A stretch of DNA of 64,000 nt from assembly GCA_036321105.1 (NCBI GenBank), contig JAYEPQ010000014.1, positions 12,004,994 to 12,068,993 of the forward strand, in the 5' to 3' direction. Positions 1 to 9,023 of this stretch are shown piece by piece. Under the pieces are notes generated by a model, which was not told where the DNA came from, ran no database searches, and saw only the letters and a list, made by a program, of their open reading frames with translations. The position numbers and the translations under genes were made by a program. This DNA comes from Dracaena cambodiana. Taxonomy: Eukaryota; Streptophyta; Magnoliopsida; Asparagales; Asparagaceae. Numbering within the stretch: the stretch's first letter is position 1; the number at the start of each line of letters is the position of its first letter.

Positions 1-752
1 AGAAGCGGTAATATCGAATGCAACTACCTGGCCTGCACTTCTGACCCCATAGAAGTATCCTTTGTGGAGTATGATGTCAAAGAAGAGACAATGAGGAGGG
101 TATGGGTCAATCTCTGTCCATGACTCACCTCCAAGCTTGGCGAAAGCGAGTACGTGCCATTTGTGCTGAATAATGAATGTGATGACGAGTAAAGTGGTGG
201 TCGAAAAGATTGCTACTTTAGAAAAGAAGCTGTTTGGAAGTACTCAAGCTTGCAAAAGTCATCCTCATATCCCTCTTCATTCACGTAGTATCCAGTGATG
301 TGGCCAGTATGGTTGCGTGCGGGCCCTGTGATTGCGGAGAGGGTGGTGAGGGAGGGGAGGGGGGTGTGGGCCCTTGTGAGGTGGAGCTCGACACTATCAT
401 TGGCGGTGACAAGCCATTCATTTGAAGAGCCGAGGAGGCGGCGACCACGGAGTTGAGGGAGATGGAGATGGTAAGTCTTTTGTGGATCAGAGAAAGGATT
501 AATGAGGGAGCGAAACTCAGCGGCGAAATTGTCAGACATGATGCTGCCCGAAAGTAAAAGGTATGGGGGTTCGACACTTCTAATGATTGGACCGTGAGGG
601 ACCTTCTTTATTGCGGCGAGGAGCCATGAAGTACATATAGCTCGATAACGGATGTAATCGGAGGTGGAGAGGTGGTCCATAATTCGGCCTATTAGGTGGG
701 TTGGAAGCCTACACCAATCTTTGGTAGCGGTGGTGGTGGTGGTGGATGCCAT
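1..752 (-). pseudogene. F-box/DUF295 gene, copy 1, N-terminal part
   Basis: The minus strand is open for 179 codons from an ATG at 752. Residues about 14-45 form an F-box (LPTHLIGRIMDHLSTSDY, then CTSWLLA), the SKP1-binding module of SCF ubiquitin ligases. The following PYLLLSG and RRLLGSSNEWLVTA match the start of a DUF295/KIB-type domain. Compared with copies 2 and 3 in this window, the segment after VELHL lacks the LLNPLTGI codons. The frame then shifts into an unrelated Thr/Pro-rich tail ending at 213. Decayed DUF295 sequence continues to the window edge (the VAFDI region near position 20-45), so the C-terminal part is off the window. A TATA element lies 47 bp upstream. This is the best preserved F-box of the three, but it is probably not a functional full-length protein. 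Confidence 0.8.
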
Positions 753-798
753 AGAAATTGTTGGATTGAATTGATAGAGGTTATTTGCGTGGACAAGG

Positions 799-807
799 AT
801 TTATATA
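799..807 (-). promoter_or_regulatory. TATA box of F-box copy 1
   Basis: On the minus strand the sequence reads TATATAAAT, 47 bp upstream of the F-box ATG. The same element at a similar distance precedes F-box copy 2 (5450-5458) and copy 3 (58035-58043), which supports a shared ancestral promoter. Confidence 0.5.
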
Positions 808-2465
808 GAAAGGAAAAAAAGAGTTCAAGGCCAATTCTTACATCAATTATGATCACAATCAAAGTATAGAAAAGAAAAATGAGTCCCACGACCATTCTTA
901 ATCCATTGTGAGTGTTGATCATGATCAAATTAGGAAAACAAACAATGAATCGTGTCTCAAATCAAAAGGCAACTGGGAGCATAAAAATCACAAACAAAAA
1001 CGAATCACATATTGTATATGTTGTTTCTTCTTCTTCGTCTTCTACTATGAGAAAAGATAAAGCATAACAAGTGAAGTATTAAATTAAATTAAATTAAATT
1101 AAATTAAAGGAGATGGAATTTCAATTTGAATTTGAGTTGCTATGGAAATTGGATTTGAGAGGAGTTTTACATTGTAGAAAAATGGACTCTTTATAATCCT
1201 AAGACGGTGTAACAAATCTTAATTGGTCTGCTATCGATTTAAATCTTATTATATTTCTTTATATCCAGCTGTGTGGCTACTCATAGTTCACAATTGGTGG
1301 CAGCTCTAACTCTGTTTTGTTTTCGGACTCAAATAAGAACAACATTCAGAGCCGATCGATATATGAAGCATGTTCTATTGGACAACTCCATGACGATAGC
1401 TCAATGTGAACACAAAATTCAAAACAAGTGCAACTTGTTAAAATTTATGCCAACTATATCACCTCTTCAATTTGTGAGAGGTTCTAAATTTGATTTCTAC
1501 TAAGGACTCAATTTGGATAATATTAAAAAAATATATGTGTGTGTAAATTTGATTTAAAAAAAAAAACTCTGGTACAAAGGTTAAGTAAGAAAGATATTTT
1601 TCTATTCATATTTATTATGGAATATTCAGAGATATTTTACACTCGGTAGAATAATGCATATTTACTATCCATTCTGACATCATACTTAGACAGATATATT
1701 ATTTGATGATGTCAAGACTAATAGCTATGGAAATTGAGATGAGACTGATAATATGATGCCCATCTATGATGGTTCTCCATTGGAGCGGGATGGCAGAGTC
1801 ACTTGAAGATACTATTAGTGTTTTATGATATGATTTCTACTGGGATGTAATATTAGAAGTTTAGAACTTTACTTTTGTGGAGTGTATGCTCAGATACTCT
1901 CTTTCTGAATAATATAAGTAACATGCACTTTGTTTTTATGTTCTATTAAACATCTTTAACGGAGAGGGGGAGATATTTTCACCATTTTTATCCCAAAATA
2001 ATAATAATAATAATAATAAAGAAAGATATTTTTCCTTTTACATCTATGCCCCTAAAAAATATATAGGGAATTTTTTAACGAAGGTGATTAATTTGTTAAA
2101 AACATTGATCACCTTAACAATGAAAGGACAGGGATGGCCAAGTGAATTCTTGATGCAACACCCTTAATTACCTATGTGTGACTTGTCATGCAAGGCTGCT
2201 GGCAACGGGATATGAGAGTTCGCAACTAGTTTTTTTGTAGCTCATAGTTTAATTTTAGAGATTCCATGAGAATGTATTTGATTCCATCCGTTGGGAAAAA
2301 TCGAAATTGTGAAAATCATGCAGCTTGTATTTTCTTAGTCATTCAATTTTTGTGCCTCTAAATCATTAAATATGTTGAGATGAGTATTTAACTTTTGGTA
2401 CTTCATCCATCCCTCTTCTTCTACGTGTCCTCCATCTCTCACTATTTCCTCCCAATCGACTAGAA
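808..2465. other. AT-rich spacer, duplicated later in the window
   Basis: No convincing gene is visible. From about 1050 onward it is closely similar to 35593-36975, including an ATTAA repeat, a GTGTGT stretch and a purine-rich stretch (GGAGAGGGGGAGAT near 1960). A 76-codon open stretch at 1273-1503 is broken in the other copy and resembles nothing I recognise. The purine-rich stretch could be a polypurine tract of an old LTR element, but no LTR pair is visible. Confidence 0.5.
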
Positions 2466-2741
2466 ATGGAAGATTACAAGGCTACTAATTCTGATGGCAC
2501 TTTTGTTTGTTTAATATGCTTGTCTATGAAGAGGAGTTGTGCTGAGACTACACGCTTTCTGAATAAGATAGAAGTCGAGAAGCACTACTCCAATGTAAGT
2601 ACGCTTTTTTTTTTTAAGTTTCTTTTCTTTTTCCTTAATTTTCTTATAACTCACGCTCATTTATATTGATTCCTATATGCTCAGGGAAAGAGTTAAGGAT
2701 AAAAATGCTCTCAACGTCCACAAGTCAGTGGATAGTCATGG
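2466..2741 (+). pseudogene. C2H2-zinc-finger-like gene fragment, copy A1
   Basis: An ATG at 2466 opens a first exon with FVCLICLSMKRSC (a C-x2-C pair) and a later His (EKHYSN), followed by a consensus donor (AAT|GTAAGT, 2595). After a pyrimidine-rich intron and an AG near 2684, a second segment encodes KDKNALNVHKSVDSH, with His-x5-His spacing. Related segments at 7550-7867, 36975-37020 and 60609-60940 show the same order. In two of those copies the second exon has C-N-A-C, then H-x5-H, a full C2H2 spacing. Here the second Cys pair has been lost. I do not recognise the family beyond zinc-finger likeness. Confidence 0.45.
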
Positions 2742-4131
2742 TGCAAATTGAGACACAAGTTCTTAGCATGTATATGCTACAAAATAAATTTCTTGTAGCA
2801 GTGAAGATATTGTTTTCTGAATATAATGATATTTAAACTTGTAAGTATGTCTAATTACCTCTAACTGACGAAGAAAAAACAAGTTGTAGGATTGTGAACT
2901 CTTTAGTGTTTCCTCTTTTTTTTTTCTTTTTTTTCCCTCTCTCTGTTGGGAGTAGTTAATCAATGAAGGATTATGTTTGTTTTCTTCACTATTTGAATTT
3001 AGAACTTAATAGTTGTATATGTCATTTGCCAATACAAACAGCATGCATTACAAAGAACCATAACTTCCTATAAATGCGATGTCAGTGTTGCTGCATCATG
3101 AATGATTACACATACAGTCGAGAATAACCAGCAGATGTGTCAATGGATCAGAGATTTCTAATAGGAGACAACATAAGAAATTAAGAATCACATAATATAT
3201 AGTTAGTGTAACATAGAGTGGCAAGACTCCCAACACCTTTGCTATAATTTTTACTCCTTTGGTAGCTCAATGCTTCATTGAGCATAAGTAGACTACTGTT
3301 CTATCCATTCACATCATCTTGGTTCGCCGAAGGCTTCAGCCATAGAAATCTACAAACATCTTCCTCAATGATTCATCTTTTGATATGGAATTGAAATCAG
3401 CACAAGCACTTGCAGCTCTTGCCGGGGTTGCACCATCCATGTGCTACAGTGTATTAAAGATATCTAGTATAATATCATACAAATCTTTATAAAGTTTTCA
3501 ATTGTGAAGAAAATAATTATATGCCAATTAGTTATACGTGGGTACATTAACATTCACTGCATGATTTTGTTGAGATTCATGCAAGTATCACATATCATCT
3601 TAAAATAAATGAAAGAAATACTGGAGGGGAAAAAAAGCCCTTATCTTTTCGGGTGATTAGTTGTCTTGCATGGTTCGAATCCTTCTTTGAAAATCTATTT
3701 TCATCCAACAAACAAACATATAAATAAACAAATAATAGAAAATGGTTTTTTTCTGTTTTGTGTAAGTCACCTTCTTGAGTTTTGAATGATAAAATAAATA
3801 AATAAACATCAATTAAACATATGTGAGTAGCTAAATTATTTTTTTATACTTTACATATTTACTTCATGTTTGCATTGAGATTACTCAGTTTTGGATATAT
3901 GAGGGCATATATAAATACCCAAAATAAGATAGTAATTTAATAGCAGCATTTATATTGCTAAGAAATGGCAGTACTGGAGATTTAGATTACATATTATGGC
4001 AGTCATGGAGTTGTAACATGCTATTAATACTTTTTCTAAGGCTAAAAAAGAAAGAAAGAAAGAAAGGGAAAAAAAAACATGGTTACATGTTCTTTCTTCA
4101 GCACAATGATATTGCTGTTGTTTCTACTACT
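2742..4131. other. AT-rich spacer with a conserved exon-like minus-strand stretch
   Basis: This spacer is similar to 55555-56710. On the minus strand, 3343-3448 encodes MDGATPARAASACADFNS, then SKDESLRKMFVDFY. The same words are kept in copy B at about 55905-56010, with mostly third-position or neutral changes. It looks like one exon of a gene that I cannot name. The rest is AT-rich and holds no gene that I can support. Confidence 0.4.
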
Positions 4132-5398
4132 TCATGAGAGACACGACATAAACCAAATAGGTGGCGGCTATGTTAATCGGTGCAGAGAAGATTCATGAGG
4201 AAAGAGTGAGTGGACGGTGCTATCGATAAGGTCGAAGACTCTAACATCGTGTCTAGCACGAGGTGTAAAATTATATTGCTCTCTATTGCCATCCGTGAAG
4301 TAGATGCAATTCCATCTCAATTCTAGCAAGTCACACGTGGAAAGTGCCTCCGACCGATTATCTCTCAAAAATATTGCAGTGGCCTTAGGCAAGTTTTTCA
4401 TCTCAATCCACTTATGACCGTCGGAGTCTAATTTGAACACTTGGAAGCCAGTCGTCCAATACACATGCCCCCTTTCGATGTCTGGGACTCCATCATATTC
4501 CTCGTCCTCTAGTGGCACCCATTTTTGGTGCCTCCATATCTGCATCAGTTCAGTCACATCCAACTACTCCACCAGGTAATATGATTGTACTAAATATCCA
4601 TTACAATATGGCGAGACAAAGATAATTTTTGGTATGAGAGAAGCGGTAATATCGAATGCGTCTACCTGGCCTGCACTCCTGACCCCTTAGAAGTGTCCCT
4701 TGTGGAGTGTAATGTCAAAGAAGTCAAAATGGGGAGGGTATGGGTCAATCTCCGTCCATGCCTCATCTCCAGGCCCGGCGAAAGCGAGTACGTGCCATTC
4801 GTGCTAGATAATGAATGTGATGACGAGCGAAGTGGTGGAGGAAAATATTGCTACTTTAGAAAAGAAGCTATTTTGGAAGTACTTAAGCTTACAAAAGTGA
4901 TCCTCATATCCCTCTTCCTTTACATAGTAGACAGTGATGCAACCAGTATTGTCATGTGCGTGCCCTGTGATTGCGGAGGGGGTGGTAAGGGAAGGAAGGG
5001 GGGGTGTGGATCACAGTGAGGGGGTTGAGAAGGTGGAGCTCGGCACTATTATCGGCGGTGACAATCCATCCATTTGAAGAGCCGAGGAGGTGGCGGCTGC
5101 GGATCTGAGGGAGATGGAAACGATAAGTCTTTTGCGGATAAGAGAAAAGATTAACTAGGGTGAGAAACTCAACGGCAGAATCGTCAGACAGGATGCCCCC
5201 TAGAAATAAGAGGTAAGGGGATTCGATACTTCTAATGGTTGGACCGTGAGGGACCTCCTCTGTGGCGGTGAGGATCCATGAAGTATATACGACACGATAA
5301 CGGATGTAGTCGGAGGTGGAGAGGCGGTGCATAATTTAGCCTATCAGGTGGGCTGGAAGCCCACACCAATCTCTAGTGGTGCTGGTGGAGGTCGTCAT
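4132..5398 (-). pseudogene. F-box/DUF295 gene, copy 2
   Basis: From the ATG at 5398 the minus strand encodes TTRDWCGLPAHLIG followed by an in-frame TAA where copy 1 has CGA and copy 3 has CAA. It then continues with IMHRLSTSDYIRYR of the F-box and a DUF295 start (LLFLGG, HLLGSSNGWIVTAD, LHLLNPLT). The frame shifts near 4960-5030. The C-terminal part is recognisable at 4168-4563 (WTTGFQVFKLDSDGHKW, NCIYFTDGNREQYNF). The whole gene outline of about 1.25 kb without introns is present. It is inactivated by one nonsense codon and several frameshifts. Intact relatives are SCF substrate receptors. It is divergent from the response-regulator fragment starting at 5909. Confidence 0.85.
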
Positions 5399-5908
5399 GG
5401 AGATTGCTGGATTTGATTGAGCTGACGAAGGTTTTCTGTGATGATAGAGATTTATATAGAAAGGAAAAGAGCGTAAACAAAGCCAATTCCGACATCAATT
5501 GCAATTACAATCAGAAAGGTAAAAGGAGTCCAATACAATCATTAAATCAGTTGTGAGTATTACTCACAATCAAATTAGGAAAAAGTAAGGGATCTAATCT
5601 CAAATCAAATAGAAATATATATATTAAATTTAATGGAGATTGAATTGGATTTGCGTATTTACAATTTTAAGGTGGTGTAACAATTGTTTTTTTTTAAAAA
5701 AAAATTAGCTAAACAAATCTCAATTCCTATTCCGAAACTTATCAACGGAATTGTAATACAGTATAGCCAAAAGGCTGCTAGATAATTTGAATTACGACTT
5801 CAATTTTGGCCAAATTTCAAATCCCCTCATCGCCCCACTATAAATCCCCACCACCCAGCAACATTGTTTCTTCTAATTTCTTGTCTAGTTTGCCTTGAGA
5901 TTTTTGAG
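5399..5908. promoter_or_regulatory. Divergent promoter region, F-box copy 2 / response regulator A
   Basis: The F-box start (5398, minus) and the response-regulator start (5909, plus) face away from each other across 510 bp. TATA elements are visible for both: TATATAAAT on the minus strand at 5450-5458, and TATAAAT on the plus strand at 5839-5845, about 65 bp upstream of the ATG. The same pair is kept in copy B (57983-58531). Confidence 0.55.
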
Positions 5909-6065
5909 ATGTCGAAGGCAAGAGGCGGTAATGTCATTGGCGGAGCACCGCATGTGTTGGCCGTCTACGACAACACCGTCGACCTCGTGGTCATCGCACA
6001 CCTCCTCAGGACTCAGGAGCTCTAAATATAGAGGATTTTTTTTTTTTATCTTCTCTCCGTTTTCG

Positions 6066-6070
<5 letters not shown>

Positions 6071-6142
<72 letters not shown>
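6071..6142. repeat. (AT)n microsatellite
   Basis: An uninterrupted AT run of about 36 units lies in the former intron 1 of the response-regulator fragment. The equivalent run in copy B is at 58700-58785. Confidence 0.95.
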
Positions 6143-6145
<3 letters not shown>

Positions 6146-6520
6146 GGATTACTGTAGGTGAGCCGCCAGCTTAGGAAAAGTGAGCTAGCGGCTAAACTAT
6201 AACAATCGTATGATCTTTCTTCAATATTTTTTGCAATTGTTATCTCTACCTCTTTAACTACTTTCGGATTAAATTTTATAAATTTTGGAGTTCATTTACC
6301 CTTTCATCAACTGCATATAAAATGTTGTATTAATTGAAAACTGTTAGTTTTGTGTTAACTTGATGGAGAACCAAATCAAAACTAAAACTCAAGAAATTGG
6401 GTAAGAGTGAACCCTGGGGGATCGAGATCATAATACAAAAGAATTTTTAAAAAAAATATTATTGGAAATAGTGGAAATGAACTGCAGCTCAGATAACTTG
6501 CGTGAGCTGTCAGCTCATTT
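6143..6520. mobile_element. Insert in the (AT)n run, possible small transposon
   Basis: About 380 bp absent from copy B lies between the (AT)n run and the resumed TATATATAT near 6530. Its left part can fold into a hairpin (AGCCGCCAGCTTA against TGAGCTAGCGGCT, 6161-6193). Its right part has an imperfect palindrome, TGAGCTGTCAGCTCA, near 6500-6515. No coding capacity is seen. It may be a non-autonomous element that targets TA microsatellites, but no family is recognised. Confidence 0.4.
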
Positions 6521-6616
6521 CTATTTCTCTCTATCTATATATATTCTAAAATGTTTGTTTTTATTTTTTGTGACCACTGTGGACAGTCGGAAGGGAGCGC
6601 AGAAATGTTGGGCACG

Positions 6617-7549
6617 GTGTGTATTTATTTTTAAAATTTATTGTTTTATTTTCATATTTTTTTACATGGAGAGTAATGTAATATTATGAAATGTTTAGGA
6701 GCCTAATATGAGCGTGATAATCACGGATTATTGAAATTAGGAAAAACAATGAATCCAATCTCAAATCAAATTAGGAATAAACAATGAATCCAATCTCAAA
6801 TCAAGTATTTCATATACTATTTCCTCTTCTTCACTTCTACAATTAGAAAAAGATAAGCATAACAACTGGAAAATTAAATTAAATTAAATTAAAGGAGGTG
6901 GAATCAGAATTGAAGGGAGATTTGTGTTGTAGAGGAATGGACTCGTATGTTTATAATTTTAAGGCGGTGTAATAAAATCCTTTTAGGCTGCTGATACAGA
7001 AAGTTGAATTGAATTTGGAGTTCCATTTCTTGCCAAATTTGAAGAGAGAGATTTTCTTCTTTTTTTTAATATGCAAAAAAAAAAAAAAAAAAAAATCTTC
7101 ATCCTAAAGTTTAAGCTTTCAGAGATAGGAGTGGGGATCTTGTGATTTTACACAATTTGGAATTATTAATATTCGTTAATGACATCAAATGACATATTTA
7201 GTTCGGAATCGCTAATGAATATCCTTAATTAGCTTGACAGAGAAGAAGCATACCTGTATATTCTGGGCGTGGCTGCTCGCAATGGGATCAGACAGTTTCA
7301 CAAACAAAGTTTTTTGTGGTTGAGTTTTAATTTAATGGATTTTATGAGAGCGTATTTGGCTCTATTCATCAGAAAAAATTGAACCTGTGAAAGGCATGCA
7401 GTTTCTGCTTTCAGAATCAATCAACTTGTGTGTCTAAATCTCAAATATGCTTAGATAAGTTGAACTCCTGGTATTTTGTCCATCCCTCTTCTTTAATCTC
7501 TCCTCCATCTCTCTATGTTATCTCTCTATGTTCTCTTGATCGTCTAGAA
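6617..7549. other. AT-rich spacer of the duplicated block
   Basis: It is closely similar to 59698-60608 and more distantly similar to 1000-2460. It holds an ATTAA repeat and A/T homopolymers. No gene or RNA is visible. Confidence 0.5.
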
Positions 7550-7867
7550 ATGGGATTTTTTCTCTATGCTTCATCCGCTTGTCATTGAAGAATTGCCAGT
7601 ATTTGTATGTTAAGGCTTCAAAGTTCTCAAATAGGGAACATATCAAGGTACGTTTTAGTAATAAGTACAATTTTTTAATTTTCTCCTTCTTCTGCTTCTT
7701 CTTCATCATTAGTTTTTCTCTAAGCTCTTTCCTCAAAAGTTAGTCTTCTAGCTCACTCCCTTTGTGCTGATTCTTATGTAGCCATGACAAAGTTTTGTAT
7801 TATGTGTGCTGCAATGCTTGTTGTAATGAATTTAAAGATAAAAATACCCTCAACCTCTATTGTAGGA
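7550..7867 (+). pseudogene. C2H2-zinc-finger-like gene fragment, copy A2
   Basis: A first exon (7550-7647, donor AAG|GTACG) aligns with the copy A1 exon but has in-frame disruptions. A second exon (from 7782, after an AG) encodes YVCCNACCNEFKDKNTLNL. The Cys spacing C-x2-C is that of a C2H2 finger; the first expected His is a Tyr in this copy. The A-rich tract of a processed TIM10 copy follows at once. It is a broken gene. DNA or RNA binding can only be guessed from the finger. Confidence 0.45.
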
Positions 7868-7894
7868 GGATGAAATTTTTAAAAAGAAAAAAAA

Positions 7895-8470
7895 AAAAAA
7901 AAAAAAAACCTCTCCCCTTTCTCTTATCGGCCCTCCGTCTTCGTTTGATCTCATCGATCCGAAGGTCAAGATCTCCAGCAATGGCTGCTAGCAATGACGC
8001 CGAGGCCAAATTTCAGAAAGAACAGATGTTTCTGGCGGTGGAGAGAGATGGAGTACAGGGTAGAACTTTTCAGCAAGTTCACGTGGAATTGCTTTAGCAA
8101 GTGTGTCAAAAATAAATATCGAGAATCTGAGCACAACAGGGGTGAGAACAGTTGTATAGATCGCTGCGTTTCAAAATATTGGCAGATAACCAACTTGGTC
8201 GGGCAGCTGATTGGTAAGCAGTCGTAAGCTTCTTCTGCTTACAGTGCTGAACTGCCACGCTAACCTGCAACCCGAGGAAATAACAGCAACCCGATCAGAT
8301 TGTAACTTGATGGGAAGCAAAATACTTATTTTGCAGTTTTGCTTGAATAGATTTGTTGGATCCTTTACAGGATTCGAAAGAGTCTATCTCATGTACTTCA
8401 TGCTGCAATCTTTCTGCAATAGATACTCAATTCTGCAAAAATTAATAAATAATAAATAAAAATTAAAAAA
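7895..8470 (+). pseudogene. TIM10: Processed pseudogene of mitochondrial TIM10
   Basis: The coding-like part spans 7981-8228. It starts MAASNDAEAKFQKEQMF and, after a small deletion near 8035, continues in another frame as MEYRVELFSK, CFSKCVKNKYRESE and CIDRCVSKYWQITNLVGQL. The twin CX3C motifs (CFSKC and CIDRC) and their spacing identify TIM10, a small chaperone of the mitochondrial intermembrane space that escorts carrier precursors. There is no intron. About 75 bp of 5'-UTR-like sequence precedes the ATG, and a 3'-UTR-like stretch ends in an A-rich tail (about 8447-8470), as expected for a reverse-transcribed mRNA copy. The frameshift makes it inactive. Confidence 0.85.
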
Positions 8471-8590
8471 GCCTCGCCCGCGAGGCACGCGCTCACCCTC
8501 GCGGCCGCAAGGCTGGGAACCCAGCCTCGCCCGCGAGGCTTGCGCCCACTCTCGCGAGCGCGGTATTTTAGAGGGAAAAAAAAAAAAAAA
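8471..8590. repeat. GC-rich inverted-repeat patch between A tracts
   Basis: In AT-rich surroundings, about 100 bp carry GCCTCGCCCGCGAGGC twice (about 8471-8486 and 8527-8542), each able to form a short stem, with CCTCGCGG and CTCGCGAG between and after. A run of about 21 A residues follows. The core GCGAGGC resembles the word repeated in the Tat elements farther right, but no Tat coding sequence is adjacent. Confidence 0.5.
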
Positions 8591-8769
8591 AAAAAGTGAG
8601 GCTGGAGGACTGCTTGCAAGCATGGGAAATCCTGTCGATTGATAATTACACTAAAAGGGAATTAGAGGTTTTGGAGGCTGAGGCTAAGGACTCAGAAGAA
8701 GAGGAGAACAAATTAAACTAAATAAATAAATAAAAAAAAATTTCCCCATGCATCCATTCACCTCCTCTC
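8591..8769 (+). other. Unassigned coding-like fragment and Copia target site
   Basis: After the A tract the plus strand encodes LQAWEILSIDNYTKRELEVL and an acidic tail (EAKDSEEEENK) before a stop near 8720. I do not recognise it. The remaining bases are A-rich and lead to the Copia insertion site. Confidence 0.25.
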
Positions 8770-9000
8770 TGTTGGATAATCTTGTTGCATTGCCTCAACG
8801 TTTTTAGATAAGAAGACTAGTAATCCGATTAGTTTTGAATTAGTCAAGATTAGTTCAGTTTGTTATTGTTATTAGTAATCCGATTGGATTGGTTTGTTTT
8901 GTACTCCCTATATATATAGATGAAATAATCAAGAGGAAGTGCAAGCCCTCTTCTAAAGAAAAATCTTTTTCTTCTATTGCTGCTTTATCCTCTCTCTACA
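8770..9000 (+). repeat. 5' LTR of the Copia element
   Basis: The LTR runs from TGTTGGATAATC to TCTCTCTACA. A TATATATA stretch near 8910-8918 is a plausible TATA region. It differs from the 3' LTR by four transitions. Confidence 0.95.
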
Positions 9001-9002
9001 TT

Positions 9003-9014
9003 TGGTATCAGAGC
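9003..9014 (+). other. Copia primer binding site
   Basis: TGGTATCAGAGC lies two bases after the 5' LTR. It is the complement of the 3' end of initiator tRNA-Met, the usual primer of plant Copia elements. Confidence 0.9.
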
Positions 9015-9023
9015 TCGTGTTGT

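Larger units (their letters stand above)
5909..6616 (+). pseudogene. Type-A response regulator fragment, copy A (exons 1-2)
   Basis: Exon 1 (5909-6033) encodes GGAPHVLAVYDNTVDLVVIAHLLR and exon 2 (6571-6616) encodes VTTVDS. These are the first beta-strand, the acidic pocket and the region before helix 2 of the receiver domain in cytokinin-primary-response regulators. The normal VDD acidic pair is VYD here, so one metal-binding Asp is lost. A 7-bp tandem duplication (ctcagga twice, about 6005-6018) shifts the frame just before the SSKYR codons. The donor after AGAG is GA instead of GT, and the acceptor is TG instead of AG, whereas copy B keeps GT and AG. Exon 2 also lacks one G. I find no downstream exons with the phospho-acceptor Asp. 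It is a dead fragment. Confidence 0.8.
1050..7870. repeat. Host segmental duplication, copy A
   Basis: The order spacer, zinc-finger-like exon, spacer, F-box (-), response-regulator exons (+), zinc-finger-like exons seen here reappears with high similarity at 35593-37059 plus 55555-60960 (copy B). Copy B differs by insertion of the Tat-4 element, by a larger insert in the response-regulator intron and by several small deletions. Shared small lesions, such as the 7-bp duplication in the response-regulator exon, predate the duplication. Confidence 0.85.

Noticed and set aside
1273..1503. 76-codon plus-strand frame as a small gene
   Set aside because: The equivalent sequence in copy B (about 35800-36030) has lost the start and has frame-breaking differences, and there is no known motif.
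5895..6161. Open frame ending in an IY repeat
   Set aside because: It is a shifted frame of the response-regulator exon read into the (AT)n run.
8889..9023. Upstream part of the Copia frame as extra N-terminus
   Set aside because: It lies in the LTR and primer site, and the same peptide is also encoded in the 3' LTR. The ATG at 9024 after the primer site is the more likely start, unlike the Tat elements, where the LTR start is supported by three copies.
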